19,691 nucleotides of DNA from Candidatus Nomurabacteria bacterium (GCA_031264785.1 JAISDN010000001.1:1-19691); one strand, 5' to 3'. Positions 6,453 to 13,073 are shown, counted from the stretch's first letter. The notes: generated by a model not told the origin, from the letters alone. Translations and numbers: made by a program.

Positions 6453-6769
6453 TCGTGGGCAACCATCTATCTAGCCACGCTGTTGCCAACGTAATCTAGC
6501 GGGTTCTAACGGCCTGCTGACGAGCAGCCAGTGTTCAAGCCTCCTTGCAGCCGACAGGGTTTACCTTCTTCGTATGTCACCATACGTCGCTGTGCGCTCT
6601 TACCGCACTCCTTTCACCCTTACCGTTGCCTCGCGGCGCGGGCGGTATCGTTTCTGTGGCACTTTCCCTAGAGTTGCCTCCGGTCGCCGTTAGCGACTGT
6701 CGTTGCTCTATGCTGCCCGGACTTTCCTCTCGTGTCGTGCGACACCAGCGGTTGCCTAACAATATAGCT
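6426..6769 (-). ncRNA. rnpB: RNase P RNA (bacterial type A-like)
   Basis: Catalytic RNA of RNase P, which matures tRNA and tmRNA 5' ends. On the minus strand it shows GAGGAAAGTCCGGGC (the universal CR-I region), GTGCCACAGAAACG, GGTAAGGGTGAAA with GCGGTAAGAGCGCAC, GGTAAACCC, AGATAGATGGTTGCC and CCCGGCTTA near the 3' end. AGCTATATTG at the 5' end pairs perfectly with CAATATAGCT at the 3' end (helix P1), and six Ts follow, so P1 can double as the terminator. The 3' conserved segment reads ACTAAACCCGG where ACAGAANCCGG is usual. Ends are placed from P1 and the promoter, within a few bases. Confidence 0.95.
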
Positions 6770-6774
6770 ATACC

Positions 6775-6806
6775 AGTATAACATAGTTTGCCGCAAATTA
6801 AGTCAA
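6775..6806 (-). promoter_or_regulatory. rnpB promoter
   Basis: On the minus strand TGT-TATACT (an extended -10, TATACT at 6775-6780) lies about seven bases before the predicted RNA 5' end. TTGACT at 6801-6806 is a possible -35, although the spacing of 20 bases is long. The palindrome TTGTAA-TAA-TTACAA (6820-6834) lies 13 bases further upstream. Confidence 0.6.
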
Positions 6807-6819
6807 CAGATTATATTTA

Positions 6820-6866
6820 TTGTAATAATTACAACGAATATATGTATAAATTACAACGAAATGTAA
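6820..6866. repeat. TTGTAA-N3-TTACAA palindrome and direct repeat of AATTACAACGAA
   Basis: A perfect palindrome (6820-6834) overlaps the first of two exact copies of the 12-mer AATTACAACGAA (6827-6838 and 6849-6860), which are 22 bases apart, about two helical turns. The second copy is also half of an inverted pair TTACA/TGTAA (6851-6866). A third exact copy, again within a TTGTAA-N3-TTACAA palindrome, lies at 13141-13159 before another RNA gene. A binding site for a dimeric regulator is a reasonable guess. Confidence 0.55.
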
Positions 6867-6955
6867 TAAAAACTCATTTTTATTTTAAAAAATAGTGATT
6901 TTCAAAAAGTTTTGTTGTCTTTTACACAATGAATAAATAAATTGTGCAGAAAGTG

Positions 6956-6989
6956 TTGACTTTGAACAAATTATTTAATAACATATAGT
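6956..6989 (+). promoter_or_regulatory. probable promoter of the coiled-coil membrane protein
   Basis: TTGACT at 6956-6961 is followed after 17 bases by TAACAT (6979-6984), a weak -10, or after 22 bases by the better TATAGT (6984-6989). Either would give a leader of about 30-40 bases ending in the AGAAGGGG ribosome site before the ATG at 7030. The region from rnpB to here (about 250 bases) is otherwise A/T-rich with no gene. Confidence 0.45.
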
Positions 6990-7029
6990 GGTTATGCCAA
7001 TACAATATTAAAAAATAAGAAGGGGACAT

Positions 7030-8454
7030 ATGGCAAAGAATAAGAGAATTATCGTTACATCGGCGGTACTTGCTGGTTTGGCGATTATAGCTGGTTTTGT
7101 CTTGTGGTTTATCCACGACAGCCAGATTAAAAATGCTATCGAAGAACAAACACAAAAAAACGATGAGGCAATTGCCGCTATAGACAAAAAAATGACCGAA
7201 AGTGTGGCAGAAATCCAAACCGATATGTTGGAAAAACAGCAAAAGCTACTTGACCAGCTTGATGACATTGGGGATCAAATAAAAGATGCCGATGAGCAGA
7301 ATACCACTTACTACTACCGGACAAGCTGGAAGCATCACCGGAATTCCCACGCCATTAGAAAAGTGAAAAAATCGTTAAACAAAATTGAGAGTGACATATA
7401 TAGCAACTATCGTAATCTGCTAGTCAACATAAAAACCACCGACAATGACGTTAAAACCAACGCCAAGAAGCTTGGCGAATTGGCGACTCAACTGTCGAAG
7501 TCGACCAAGAGTGTCCTTAGCTCGATTAGCACTTTCAAAACCGAAACTGAGAACGAATTTGCGGTCGTAAACACTAAACTGGACACAATTTCTGGTGATA
7601 TTCAGACTATGCGTCAGGAGATTGGCGATAAAATAGACGCTGCGAAAAGCGAACTGAAAGAAGATATCTATTACGTGGGTGATGCCGTTAGCAACAATGT
7701 TAGCATCGCGGCCAATGATACAGTCACAGCGGTTAATAACAATACCAATAGTCGGTTAGCTCAGGCGATTGTGGCTTTGCAGGGTAATATTAACTTCCGA
7801 ACAGCGACTATAATGAATAGGCTGAACGCTATAGAGACCATTTCTAATAACATAGAAGATTTAGCAGATGAAACTAATACGCTCGTAAAAGGCTTCAACA
7901 ATTCTGTGCTGGCTGGTGCGCAAACTAGTGGATCAATACTGAATCGGGTCGCTAACTTACTGACTAAAGTCGAAGACGTTGAGGACGATGTCGATACGGC
8001 GCAGCAGAAGCTGGTGTCCGTTGGCAATGACCTTACCAACGGTTTGTCGAATGTTTCTGGCAGGTTCAACAACGTAGATTCGAGCATCAGCGGCGTTAGC
8101 TCAAACTTATCCAGTAGGTTTAGCGCTGTGGACTCGAGCATTAGTGGAGTTAGCACAAACTTGTCTACCGGGATTAACGGCGTCAATTCTAATATCAACG
8201 GTGTCAGCTCAAATATTAGCACTATGAACTCGAACCTATCCAGTGGGATTAGCGGAGTCAATTCTAATATAAGCAGCTTAAGCACGAGCTTGTCTACTCT
8301 ATCTAGCAAAGTAGACACCAATTATTCATCTCTCAACAGCACAATTGGTTCAAATTATGCAAGCCTGTACGACAACTATACTTCGCTTCAGGCACAAATA
8401 TCCGCTATTAAGGGAGTGGTAGATAGAATCTGCTACTATGTCTCTGGTTGCTAA
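7030..8454 (+). CDS. membrane-anchored coiled-coil protein with Ser/Asn/Gly-rich C-terminal repeats
   Basis: 474 residues. A positively charged N terminus (MAKNKR) precedes one hydrophobic helix (about 7-29), which fits an uncleaved signal anchor with the rest outside the cell. Residues 30-340 are rich in heptads with I, L and V at core positions and charged residues between, a long coiled coil. Residues about 345-440 hold repeats of the form SSISGVSSNLSSRF, including two neighbouring 18-residue units (54-bp repeats from 8077 and 8131), like phage tail-fibre or trimeric adhesin stalks. The end RICYYVSGC has two cysteines. A role in surface attachment to a host cell is possible but not shown. 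AGAAGGGG supports the start. I know no named family. Confidence 0.8.
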   Translation: MAKNKRIIVTSAVLAGLAIIAGFVLWFIHDSQIKNAIEEQTQKNDEAIAAIDKKMTESVAEIQTDMLEKQQKLLDQLDDIGDQIKDADEQNTTYYYRTSWKHHRNSHAIRKVKKSLNKIESDIYSNYRNLLVNIKTTDNDVKTNAKKLGELATQLSKSTKSVLSSISTFKTETENEFAVVNTKLDTISGDIQTMRQEIGDKIDAAKSELKEDIYYVGDAVSNNVSIAANDTVTAVNNNTNSRLAQAIVALQGNINFRTATIMNRLNAIETISNNIEDLADETNTLVKGFNNSVLAGAQTSGSILNRVANLLTKVEDVEDDVDTAQQKLVSVGNDLTNGLSNVSGRFNNVDSSISGVSSNLSSRFSAVDSSISGVSTNLSTGINGVNSNINGVSSNISTMNSNLSSGISGVNSNISSLSTSLSTLSSKVDTNYSSLNSTIGSNYASLYDNYTSLQAQISAIKGVVDRICYYVSGC

Positions 8455-8465
8455 AGCAAATATAA

Positions 8466-8500
8466 TAAAAACAGCCCGAGTCTCGACAAGGGCTGTTTTT
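8466..8500. terminator. bidirectional terminator between the coiled-coil gene and rplT
   Basis: ACAGCCC (8471-8477) pairs with GGGCTGT (8490-8496), flanked by five As on the left and five Ts on the right. The symmetric A/T flanks allow termination from both sides: of the plus-strand fibre gene and of the minus-strand infC-rpmI-rplT operon. Confidence 0.88.
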
Positions 8501-8512
8501 ATTATTGAAGCG

Positions 8513-8857
8513 TTATTTAGCTGCGGCCTTAACAATTTCGGCGAAAGCTCCCGGTTCTTTAACCGCTAAATCTGCTAAAACCTTACGGTCCAGCATAATA
8601 TTCTTAGCCTTCAAACCAGCGATCAGCTTTGAATAGGTCGTGCCGTTGTCGCGCGCAGCGGCGTTAATTCGGGCCACCCACAGCGAGCGCAAGTCGCGCT
8701 TTTTGTTTCGGCGGTCGCGGTAAGCATATTGCAACGCCCGCGTCACAGCCTGCTTGGCCAATCGAAAACTTCGGGTGCGGTTGTGCTGCATCCCCTTAGC
8801 TTGCTTTAAAACTTTCTTATGTCGCCGGCTGGCGGTCATTCCTTTTTTCACTCGCAT
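8513..8857 (-). CDS. rplT: 50S ribosomal protein L20
   Basis: 114 residues matching L20 along its whole length: MRVKKGMTASRRHKKVLKQA at the N terminus, GMQHNRTRSFRLAKQAV, YRDRRNKKRDLRSLWVARINAA and a C-terminal IMLDRKVLADLAV. L20 is an early assembly protein that binds 23S rRNA. The gene starts two bases after the rpmI stop, so it is coupled to it, and it is the last gene of infC-rpmI-rplT. In other bacteria L20 represses this operon through the infC leader. Here the leader is only about 38 bases, so that mechanism is not obvious. Confidence 0.97.
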   Translation of the reverse strand: MRVKKGMTASRRHKKVLKQAKGMQHNRTRSFRLAKQAVTRALQYAYRDRRNKKRDLRSLWVARINAAARDNGTTYSKLIAGLKAKNIMLDRKVLADLAVKEPGAFAEIVKAAAK

Positions 8858-8858
8858 T

Positions 8859-9053
8859 TTATTCTCCCAGTGCTTTCTTAATTTTCTTGGCGATGGTACC
8901 GCCGATAACCGACGGCGCTTCTTTGGCGCGGTTGTTCCGCTTGGTGCGGTGTGTCATAAAGTGGTGCGACGCCGCATTACCACGCAAAACCTTACCACTT
9001 TTGGTGATTTTAACGCGTTTGGCTGTGCCTTTATGGGTTTTTAGCTTTGGCAT
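8859..9053 (-). CDS. rpmI: 50S ribosomal protein L35
   Basis: 64 residues with the L35 signature MPKLKTHKGTAKRVKITKSGK, HHFMTHRTKRNNR and a lysine-rich end. The start overlaps the end of infC by 23 bases, and its ribosome site lies within infC, so translation is probably coupled. This is the conserved middle position of the infC-rpmI-rplT operon. Length and sequence are ordinary for the family. Confidence 0.96.
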   Translation of the reverse strand: MPKLKTHKGTAKRVKITKSGKVLRGNAASHHFMTHRTKRNNRAKEAPSVIGGTIAKKIKKALGE

Positions 9054-9564
9054 TATTATTACTCCTTACCACAACACTCAGATTTCTGCCAGACATCTGG
9101 GGTTGTTGATCAACTACTGCGTCGTCCTCAAGCAAGCCAATGATTTTTTTCATCAATTCACGTCCCACATCTTGGTGAGCCATCTCTCGTCCGCGAAAAA
9201 TAACCAGAATCTTAACTTTATCGCCCGCCTCTAAAAATTCCCGAATCTTGCGGAGTTTGATCTCTAGGTCGTGCTGACCAATCTTCAAACCAAGTCGCAT
9301 CTGCTTAATCTCACTACTGCGCACACTTCTTTTATTACGCTGTTGCTCCTTCATTTTTTGATACTGGAACTTACCCCAGTCAATGATTTTTGCAACAGGT
9401 GGCGTCGCGCTAGGTGATATTTCAACTAGATCGAGACCGACATCTTCAGCGGCACGGAGGGCATCAGCCCGGCGCATAACGCCTAACTGTTCGCCACTTT
9501 CGCTTATTACCCGCATCTCTGAAGCTCGAATCTCTCCGTTGATACGAACCGATCTGTTAGCTAT
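9031..9564 (-). CDS. infC: translation initiation factor IF-3, apparent AUA start codon
   Basis: IF-3 binds the 30S subunit, prevents subunit joining and checks the start codon. The first in-frame ATG (9516) would delete the conserved N-terminal motif. Upstream in frame the sequence reads NRSVRINGEIRASEM, matching RINGEIRAQEV of E. coli IF-3. The only sensible start before it is ATA at 9562-9564, eight bases after AAGGAG (9573-9578), with in-frame stops at 9592-9597. This gives 177 residues, close to the usual 170-180. infC commonly uses AUU, AUA or AUC, which lets IF-3 repress its own translation. The N-domain, lysine-rich linker (KMKEQQRNKRSVRSSE) and C-domain (MRLGLKIGQHDLEIK...FRGREMAH) are complete. 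First gene of the operon. Confidence 0.93.
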   Translation of the reverse strand: MANRSVRINGEIRASEMRVISESGEQLGVMRRADALRAAEDVGLDLVEISPSATPPVAKIIDWGKFQYQKMKEQQRNKRSVRSSEIKQMRLGLKIGQHDLEIKLRKIREFLEAGDKVKILVIFRGREMAHQDVGRELMKKIIGLLEDDAVVDQQPQMSGRNLSVVVRSNNNAKAKNP

Positions 9565-9608
9565 TTCAAGAACTCCTTCTTGTAGTTTAAATTATTATTT
9601 ACAACGCC

Positions 9609-9637
9609 AGTATAGCATAAGTTTATGGGGGAGGCAA
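9609..9637 (-). promoter_or_regulatory. infC operon promoter
   Basis: On the minus strand TTGCCT (9632-9637) and TATACT (9609-9614), with a TGC extension, are separated by 17 bases. The transcript should start near 9602, giving a leader of about 38 bases to the ATA start. The -35 lies four bases from the -35 of the divergent HExxH gene. Confidence 0.75.
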
Positions 9638-9641
9638 GGGG

Positions 9642-9670
9642 TTGATTTTTTTAATAAAGTGTGCTATAAT
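9642..9670 (+). promoter_or_regulatory. promoter of the HExxH gene
   Basis: TTGATT (9642-9647) and TATAAT (9665-9670) are 17 bases apart, and TGC precedes the -10, a near-consensus promoter. The start should be about 9677, so the coding start must be the ATG at 9699 and not the upstream in-frame TTG at 9642, which lies in the -35 itself. Confidence 0.8.
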
Positions 9671-9698
9671 TAGGGGAGGACGTAATAGAAAGATAAAA

Positions 9699-10763
9699 AT
9701 GGCAAATGAAAATGAAATATTAGACTCAGAAACACGGGACGAGGCCGTGAGCGATTGGCAATTCTCTAAAGACGAGCTCGAGGAGCTAGAGAGAAAACAG
9801 AGTGATTTTAGAGTTGGCGAATATCTTGGCGGTATTGTCGAGACTAAGCTGAAGCCGTTTTTTGCCGAAATGCTGCCCACGATATTTAATGAAGACCTAG
9901 AGGTGGAAGTAGATTTTCATAGCTCAGACGAAGTGAAAATATCCGCCGATAAAACCGGCCCTAGCATACGTTACGAAACGCCAATTACGGCCGATGGCGT
10001 TGGCGGTATTGCTAGCCAACCGGCTACTTTTCGTGAAACTCTCAGGGATGGCAATTTGAGCGACACTGTGTTCACGCGCGAAATTGTCGATAGCATTATA
10101 TTGATTCACGAGATGGCACATAAATATTTTGACGACTTTTTAATGAAAAATAATGAATCACAGCGGTTTTTAAGAAGTGCGCCGTTGATTGCACAAGATC
10201 CAAGCTCGCCCGACATTATTAAGGGTGTTAGTAATCAGGAGTTACTAGTAGACAGTAAAAAGTTATTTACGTCTGAGGAGATCAAGGCCTATGGCATAAC
10301 TGAGGATATGGGCGAAGCGTTGGCAAAGTCGGTTGAGAGAATTTTTATTGAGAAAATGTACTCCGACGGCAGTTTGTCGGAGGAGCAATACAGAGAGCTG
10401 CTCAGTTTTGAGCAGGACCTGCGCGCTAATGATGTGCCTTTGACAACAGATGATCCAGAGAGTCGAGTGAACCGAGCTTATGACGACCAAGTATTTTATA
10501 GGTTATACCAACAGATGGGAGAGGCTGGGCTAGTTGACTTTCTGAAGCGAATCGACGTGATAGGCGAATATGGAATCGCCCGCATTGATCCGGAAACTGG
10601 CCAGTATACTGAGCAATACAGATATCTCATAGATAATCCCAGCGAGTTGCTAAAGATAAAACAGGTGAATAGCGGCGCTCCGCCAGAGAGTCTGGCTAGC
10701 TTATTGTCGTCCGATTCTGCCAAGCGTGTCGGTGTCGATACTGGTAAATACGACCACGCCTAA
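9699..10763 (+). CDS. unassigned protein with a zincin-like HExxH motif
   Basis: 354 residues, acidic, no signal peptide or membrane segment visible, so probably cytoplasmic. The motif ILIHEMAHKYFDDF places H137, E138 and H141 in a zinc metallopeptidase-like helix. Possible third ligands are E206 or E213 in TEDMGEALAKSVERIF, about 65-70 residues later, which would suit a gluzincin arrangement. The C-terminal third is charged with no repeat. I recognise no family and the substrate is unknown. The start is fixed by the promoter just upstream; the ribosome site is weak (AGAAAG), and a GGAGGA at 9675-9680 is too far from the ATG. It is a single-gene unit, divergent from infC and convergent with comM. 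Confidence 0.75.
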   Translation: MANENEILDSETRDEAVSDWQFSKDELEELERKQSDFRVGEYLGGIVETKLKPFFAEMLPTIFNEDLEVEVDFHSSDEVKISADKTGPSIRYETPITADGVGGIASQPATFRETLRDGNLSDTVFTREIVDSIILIHEMAHKYFDDFLMKNNESQRFLRSAPLIAQDPSSPDIIKGVSNQELLVDSKKLFTSEEIKAYGITEDMGEALAKSVERIFIEKMYSDGSLSEEQYRELLSFEQDLRANDVPLTTDDPESRVNRAYDDQVFYRLYQQMGEAGLVDFLKRIDVIGEYGIARIDPETGQYTEQYRYLIDNPSELLKIKQVNSGAPPESLASLLSSDSAKRVGVDTGKYDHA

Positions 10764-10781
10764 AGTTGTACGTGAAATAGC

Positions 10782-10828
10782 AAAATACCTCATCGGATAG
10801 AAGAGTATTTTACAACATTATTGTTGTC
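10782..10828. terminator. possible terminator between the HExxH gene and comM
   Basis: AAAATAC-C-TC pairs with GAGTATTTT (10782-10811), with an A-rich left and T-rich right edge, so it could end transcription from either side. A second inverted pair ACAAC/GTTGT (10813-10828) overlaps the comM stop codon. The stem is weak in G/C, so this is tentative. Confidence 0.45.
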
Positions 10829-12317
10829 GATATTGCAACGCTTCGCTGATTTCTCTCTCTGTGATGTCAGCGCTGTCATTCAGGTCGGCGATGGTGCGGG
10901 CGACTTTGATGATTTTGAAATAGCCCCTAGCGGAGAGTTTTAGCCTGTCAGCGGCAGTCGTCAACAGATTTTCGGCTTTGGGCGTGAGTTTAGCCTTAGC
11001 GACGATGGTTTTATTAGGCAGGGCAGAATTAGTCTTGCCTTTATTGCGTTCAACCTGAAGCTTGCGGGCTTTTTGTATCTGTTGGCGTAAGGTCTCGTCC
11101 TCATTTTTATCACTTTCTTTCGGCCTCAACAGCTCCTCTTGCGGCACGCGCGACACCTCGACTACCATATCAATCCTGTCCATCAGCGGCCCAGAGATGC
11201 GTTTTTGGTAGTTTAAGATCTGTTGCTGGGTACATTCGCATTCGTGGCTGTCGTCGCCCAAATAGCCGCACGGACAAGGGTTTTTGGTGGCTACTAGCAT
11301 AAAATTCGCTGGATAGGTTACTCGGCCGGCGGCGCGACTGATATGCACCTTGTGATCTTCTAGTGGTTGACGCAGGGCTTCCAGCGACTGGCGCGGATAT
11401 TCAGGAATTTCGTCTAGGAATAGCACACCATGATGGGACAGCGAAACTTCGCCGGGCATAGCCTTAGTGCCACCGCCGATAATGGCCACAAAACTAGCGG
11501 TGTGGTGTGGACTACGGAAAGGCCTTTCACGCATAATTTCGCTGGTTTCGCCATAAATACTGTGGATTTTAGTAATTTCGAACAATTCATCATAGGTCGG
11601 GGCGGGCAGTAGGTTGGTCAAGGCCTTAGCCAGCATAGTTTTGCCAGCGCCGGGCGGGCCAGTGAACAGGATGTTGTGATGGCCGGCGGCGGCTATAGCC
11701 AGAGCTCGTTTGGCAGATTCTTGGCCACGAATATCACTAATTGACACCGAAACTTCTTTTTGCACGGCAATTTCAAGGTCTGGCGACGGTGTTGGCTCGA
11801 TTATTTTTTCACCAATAAGGTGCAAAACGACGTCGATTAAGTTTTTTGCGCCGATCACGCTGATTTCTTTGACAAGAGCGGCTTGCTCGGCATTCCCCTC
11901 TGGGACGATAACTGTTTTGATGTTGTTTTTTCGAGCGGTCTCGGCGATCGACAGTGCTCCTCGCGTAGATCGCAGCTTTCCATCTAGAGACAGCTCGCCA
12001 GCAAAAAGTATTCCATCAACATTTTTCTGAAGCAGCTGACCACTAATAACCAGCAGGCCAATCGCCATCGGTAAATCAAAATGCGTGCCGTCTTTCGGTA
12101 AGTTTGCAGGGGCGAGATTGACTGTGATGTGGCCGTTTGGGAAGTCGAAATGTGAGTTTGCCATAGCGCCACGAACACGCTCTTTAGATTCATTGACGGC
12201 TTTGTCGGCCAAACCAACAATATTAAAGCGCGGCAAACCTTTATTTGAATCACATTCAACCTCAACCAAGTTTCCATCGTAACCAATATTCACAGCAGAA
12301 TAGACTTTTGAAATCAT
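10818..12317 (-). CDS. comM: ComM/YifB family Mg-chelatase-like AAA+ ATPase
   Basis: 499 residues, full length for YifB/ComM. The N-terminal domain carries the lon-like ChlI motif (GLPRFNIVGLADKAVNESKERV, then HFDLPMAIGLL). The AAA+ core has Walker A GPPGAGKT (G220-T227), Walker B LFLDE (D302, E303) and a Cys cluster NPCPCGYLGDD...CEC (C348, C350, C360, C362). ComM of naturally transformable bacteria is a branch-migration helicase that extends integration of imported single strands; that role is known for the family and inferred here. The ATG lies seven bases after TGG-TATAAT, so the mRNA is probably leaderless. It is a monocistronic gene in this window. Confidence 0.93.
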   Translation of the reverse strand: MISKVYSAVNIGYDGNLVEVECDSNKGLPRFNIVGLADKAVNESKERVRGAMANSHFDFPNGHITVNLAPANLPKDGTHFDLPMAIGLLVISGQLLQKNVDGILFAGELSLDGKLRSTRGALSIAETARKNNIKTVIVPEGNAEQAALVKEISVIGAKNLIDVVLHLIGEKIIEPTPSPDLEIAVQKEVSVSISDIRGQESAKRALAIAAAGHHNILFTGPPGAGKTMLAKALTNLLPAPTYDELFEITKIHSIYGETSEIMRERPFRSPHHTASFVAIIGGGTKAMPGEVSLSHHGVLFLDEIPEYPRQSLEALRQPLEDHKVHISRAAGRVTYPANFMLVATKNPCPCGYLGDDSHECECTQQQILNYQKRISGPLMDRIDMVVEVSRVPQEELLRPKESDKNEDETLRQQIQKARKLQVERNKGKTNSALPNKTIVAKAKLTPKAENLLTTAADRLKLSARGYFKIIKVARTIADLNDSADITEREISEALQYRQQ

Positions 12318-12324
12318 AATAAAA

Positions 12325-12366
12325 ATTATACCACAAACAAAATGAAGTGTTGTGTTGAGAACACAA
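12325..12366 (-). promoter_or_regulatory. comM promoter with an upstream palindrome
   Basis: On the minus strand TGG-TATAAT (TATAAT at 12325-12330) ends seven bases before the comM ATG, so transcription should start at the codon. The palindrome TTGTGTT-GAG-AACACAA (12350-12366) covers the -35 position, where no consensus -35 is present. A repressor or activator site is possible, but no factor is identified. Confidence 0.55.
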
Positions 12367-12410
12367 ATTTTTATTTAAGTTTTCCACAACGAAATAAATC
12401 AAAAAAGTCA

Positions 12411-12439
12411 TTGACATAAGCGTTTTTTTGCAATATACT
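12411..12439 (+). promoter_or_regulatory. near-consensus promoter of the small RNA candidate
   Basis: TTGACA (12411-12416) and TATACT (12434-12439) are separated by exactly 17 bases. ACAACGAA lies at 12386-12393, 17 bases before the -35. The sequence TCATTGACATAAGCG around the -35 recurs with one change before the second RNA candidate (13173-13187). Confidence 0.85.
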
Positions 12440-12445
12440 CTCTGT

Positions 12446-12585
12446 AGGCTTTTGAATAATTAATTTATTCGAAAGAACAAATTGATTCAAAGGCCCAAAC
12501 AAACACAAACATCTAGAAATAACACTTCGCGCGACCAAAAAGAGTCGTGCTAAACGGCCGTTATCTCGCAGACGGCCGTTTTTTT
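12446..12585 (+). ncRNA. candidate small RNA of about 140 nt, unassigned
   Basis: The unit has a consensus promoter, no reading frame and a strong terminator. The predicted 5' end coincides with a long hairpin. GGCTTTTG (12447-12454) pairs with CAAAGGCC (12488-12495), then AATTAATTT with AAATTGATT, and the tip is TTC-GAAA-GAA with a GNRA tetraloop. An A/C-rich single-stranded stretch (about 12496-12526) follows, which could be a pairing region for mRNAs. A second hairpin GCGCGAC/GTCGTGC (12529-12535 with 12544-12550) precedes the terminator hairpin. It lacks the SRP RNA GGAAG core and the 6S fold. It converges with tmRNA. The function is unknown; a trans-acting regulator or housekeeping RNA is possible. 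Confidence 0.7.
12553..12585 (+). terminator. intrinsic terminator of the small RNA candidate
   Basis: AACGGCCGT (12553-12561) pairs with ACGGCCGTT (12572-12580) around a ten-base loop and is followed by a seven-T run (12579-12585). It is the strongest terminator hairpin in the window. Confidence 0.92.
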
Positions 12586-12589
12586 ATTC

Positions 12590-12613
12590 AAAAACGACTC
12601 ATTTTGAGTCGTT
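12590..12613 (-). terminator. tmRNA terminator
   Basis: AACGACTCA (12593-12601) and TGAGTCGTT (12605-12613) form a nine-pair perfect stem. On the minus strand it ends in TTTTT, nine bases after the tmRNA 3' CCA, so it terminates ssrA. Confidence 0.8.
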
Positions 12614-12621
12614 AATTTGCT

Positions 12622-13004
12622 TGGTGGAGCTGGCGGGTACTGCCCCCGCGTCCAAATGGTAACCTATCAATCATCTACGAAGCCTAGTTAATTTTAGAAT
12701 ACAACTTATTACATTTAAAATTAGCAAAAAAGCAATAAATCGTCCGCAAAAGGTCTCGCCATCACAAAATGCGAAGCTTTTGTAACGACAAAGCAGTATA
12801 AATATAACACACCCCTCTCCTATGCTGCATCAGAAAGAGATATGGCCGCTAAAATTAAGCAGCTGCGTAAGCTGGTGTAAAAGCAAGTCTTACACTGTCA
12901 GCAATCGCTTGAAGTTTAGATTTTACATCTATAATGGTTTTATGTAACCAACAACTCGCCGATTGATCTGTTAAAATCCATCTGTCAAAGCTTTGGTCAG
13001 CCCC
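12622..13004 (-). ncRNA. ssrA: transfer-messenger RNA
   Basis: Rescues stalled ribosomes and adds a degradation tag. The minus strand begins GGGGCTG and ends CAGCTCC-ACCA, which pair as the acceptor stem; the 3' end carries the T-arm GCGGGGGCAGTACCCGC and an encoded CCA. The tag frame ends at TAA (12855-12857) and reads ADSVRLAFTPAYAAA if resumed at GCT (12900-12902), or two residues longer if resumed at GCG (12906-12908). The Ala-rich end suits ClpXP-type recognition. The total of 383 nt is normal for a one-piece tmRNA. The promoter and terminator are both visible. The resume codon is the only uncertain point. Confidence 0.96.
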
Positions 13005-13017
13005 ACAGAACCTAGTA

Positions 13018-13046
13018 ATTATATCAACAATCAGGATAAAGAGCAA
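13018..13046 (-). promoter_or_regulatory. ssrA promoter
   Basis: On the minus strand TTGCTC (13041-13046) and TGA-TATAAT (TATAAT at 13018-13023) are separated by 17 bases. The -10 ends 13 bases before the mature tmRNA 5' end, which leaves a few bases for RNase P to remove. Confidence 0.8.
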
Positions 13047-13073
13047 GGTTTTTAGTAAAATGGGGCATAAAAT

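Noticed and set aside
6545..6781. Open reading frames on both strands within 6545-6781
   Set aside because: They fall inside rnpB and have no ribosome site or protein-like composition.
8049..8300. CRISPR-like repeats
   Set aside because: The 54-base units are coding repeats of the fibre protein, in frame and diverged, with no unique spacers of constant size.
7761..8321. 186-residue antisense frame rich in Leu/Ser/Thr
   Set aside because: It is the complementary shadow of the repetitive fibre gene, with no promoter or ribosome site.
9031..9516. infC starting at the first ATG (9516)
   Set aside because: It would remove the conserved RINGEIRA segment that is encoded in frame just upstream.
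9642..9698. In-frame TTG start adding 19 residues to the HExxH protein
   Set aside because: The TTG is part of the promoter -35 box, upstream of the predicted start of transcription, so it cannot be translated from that promoter.
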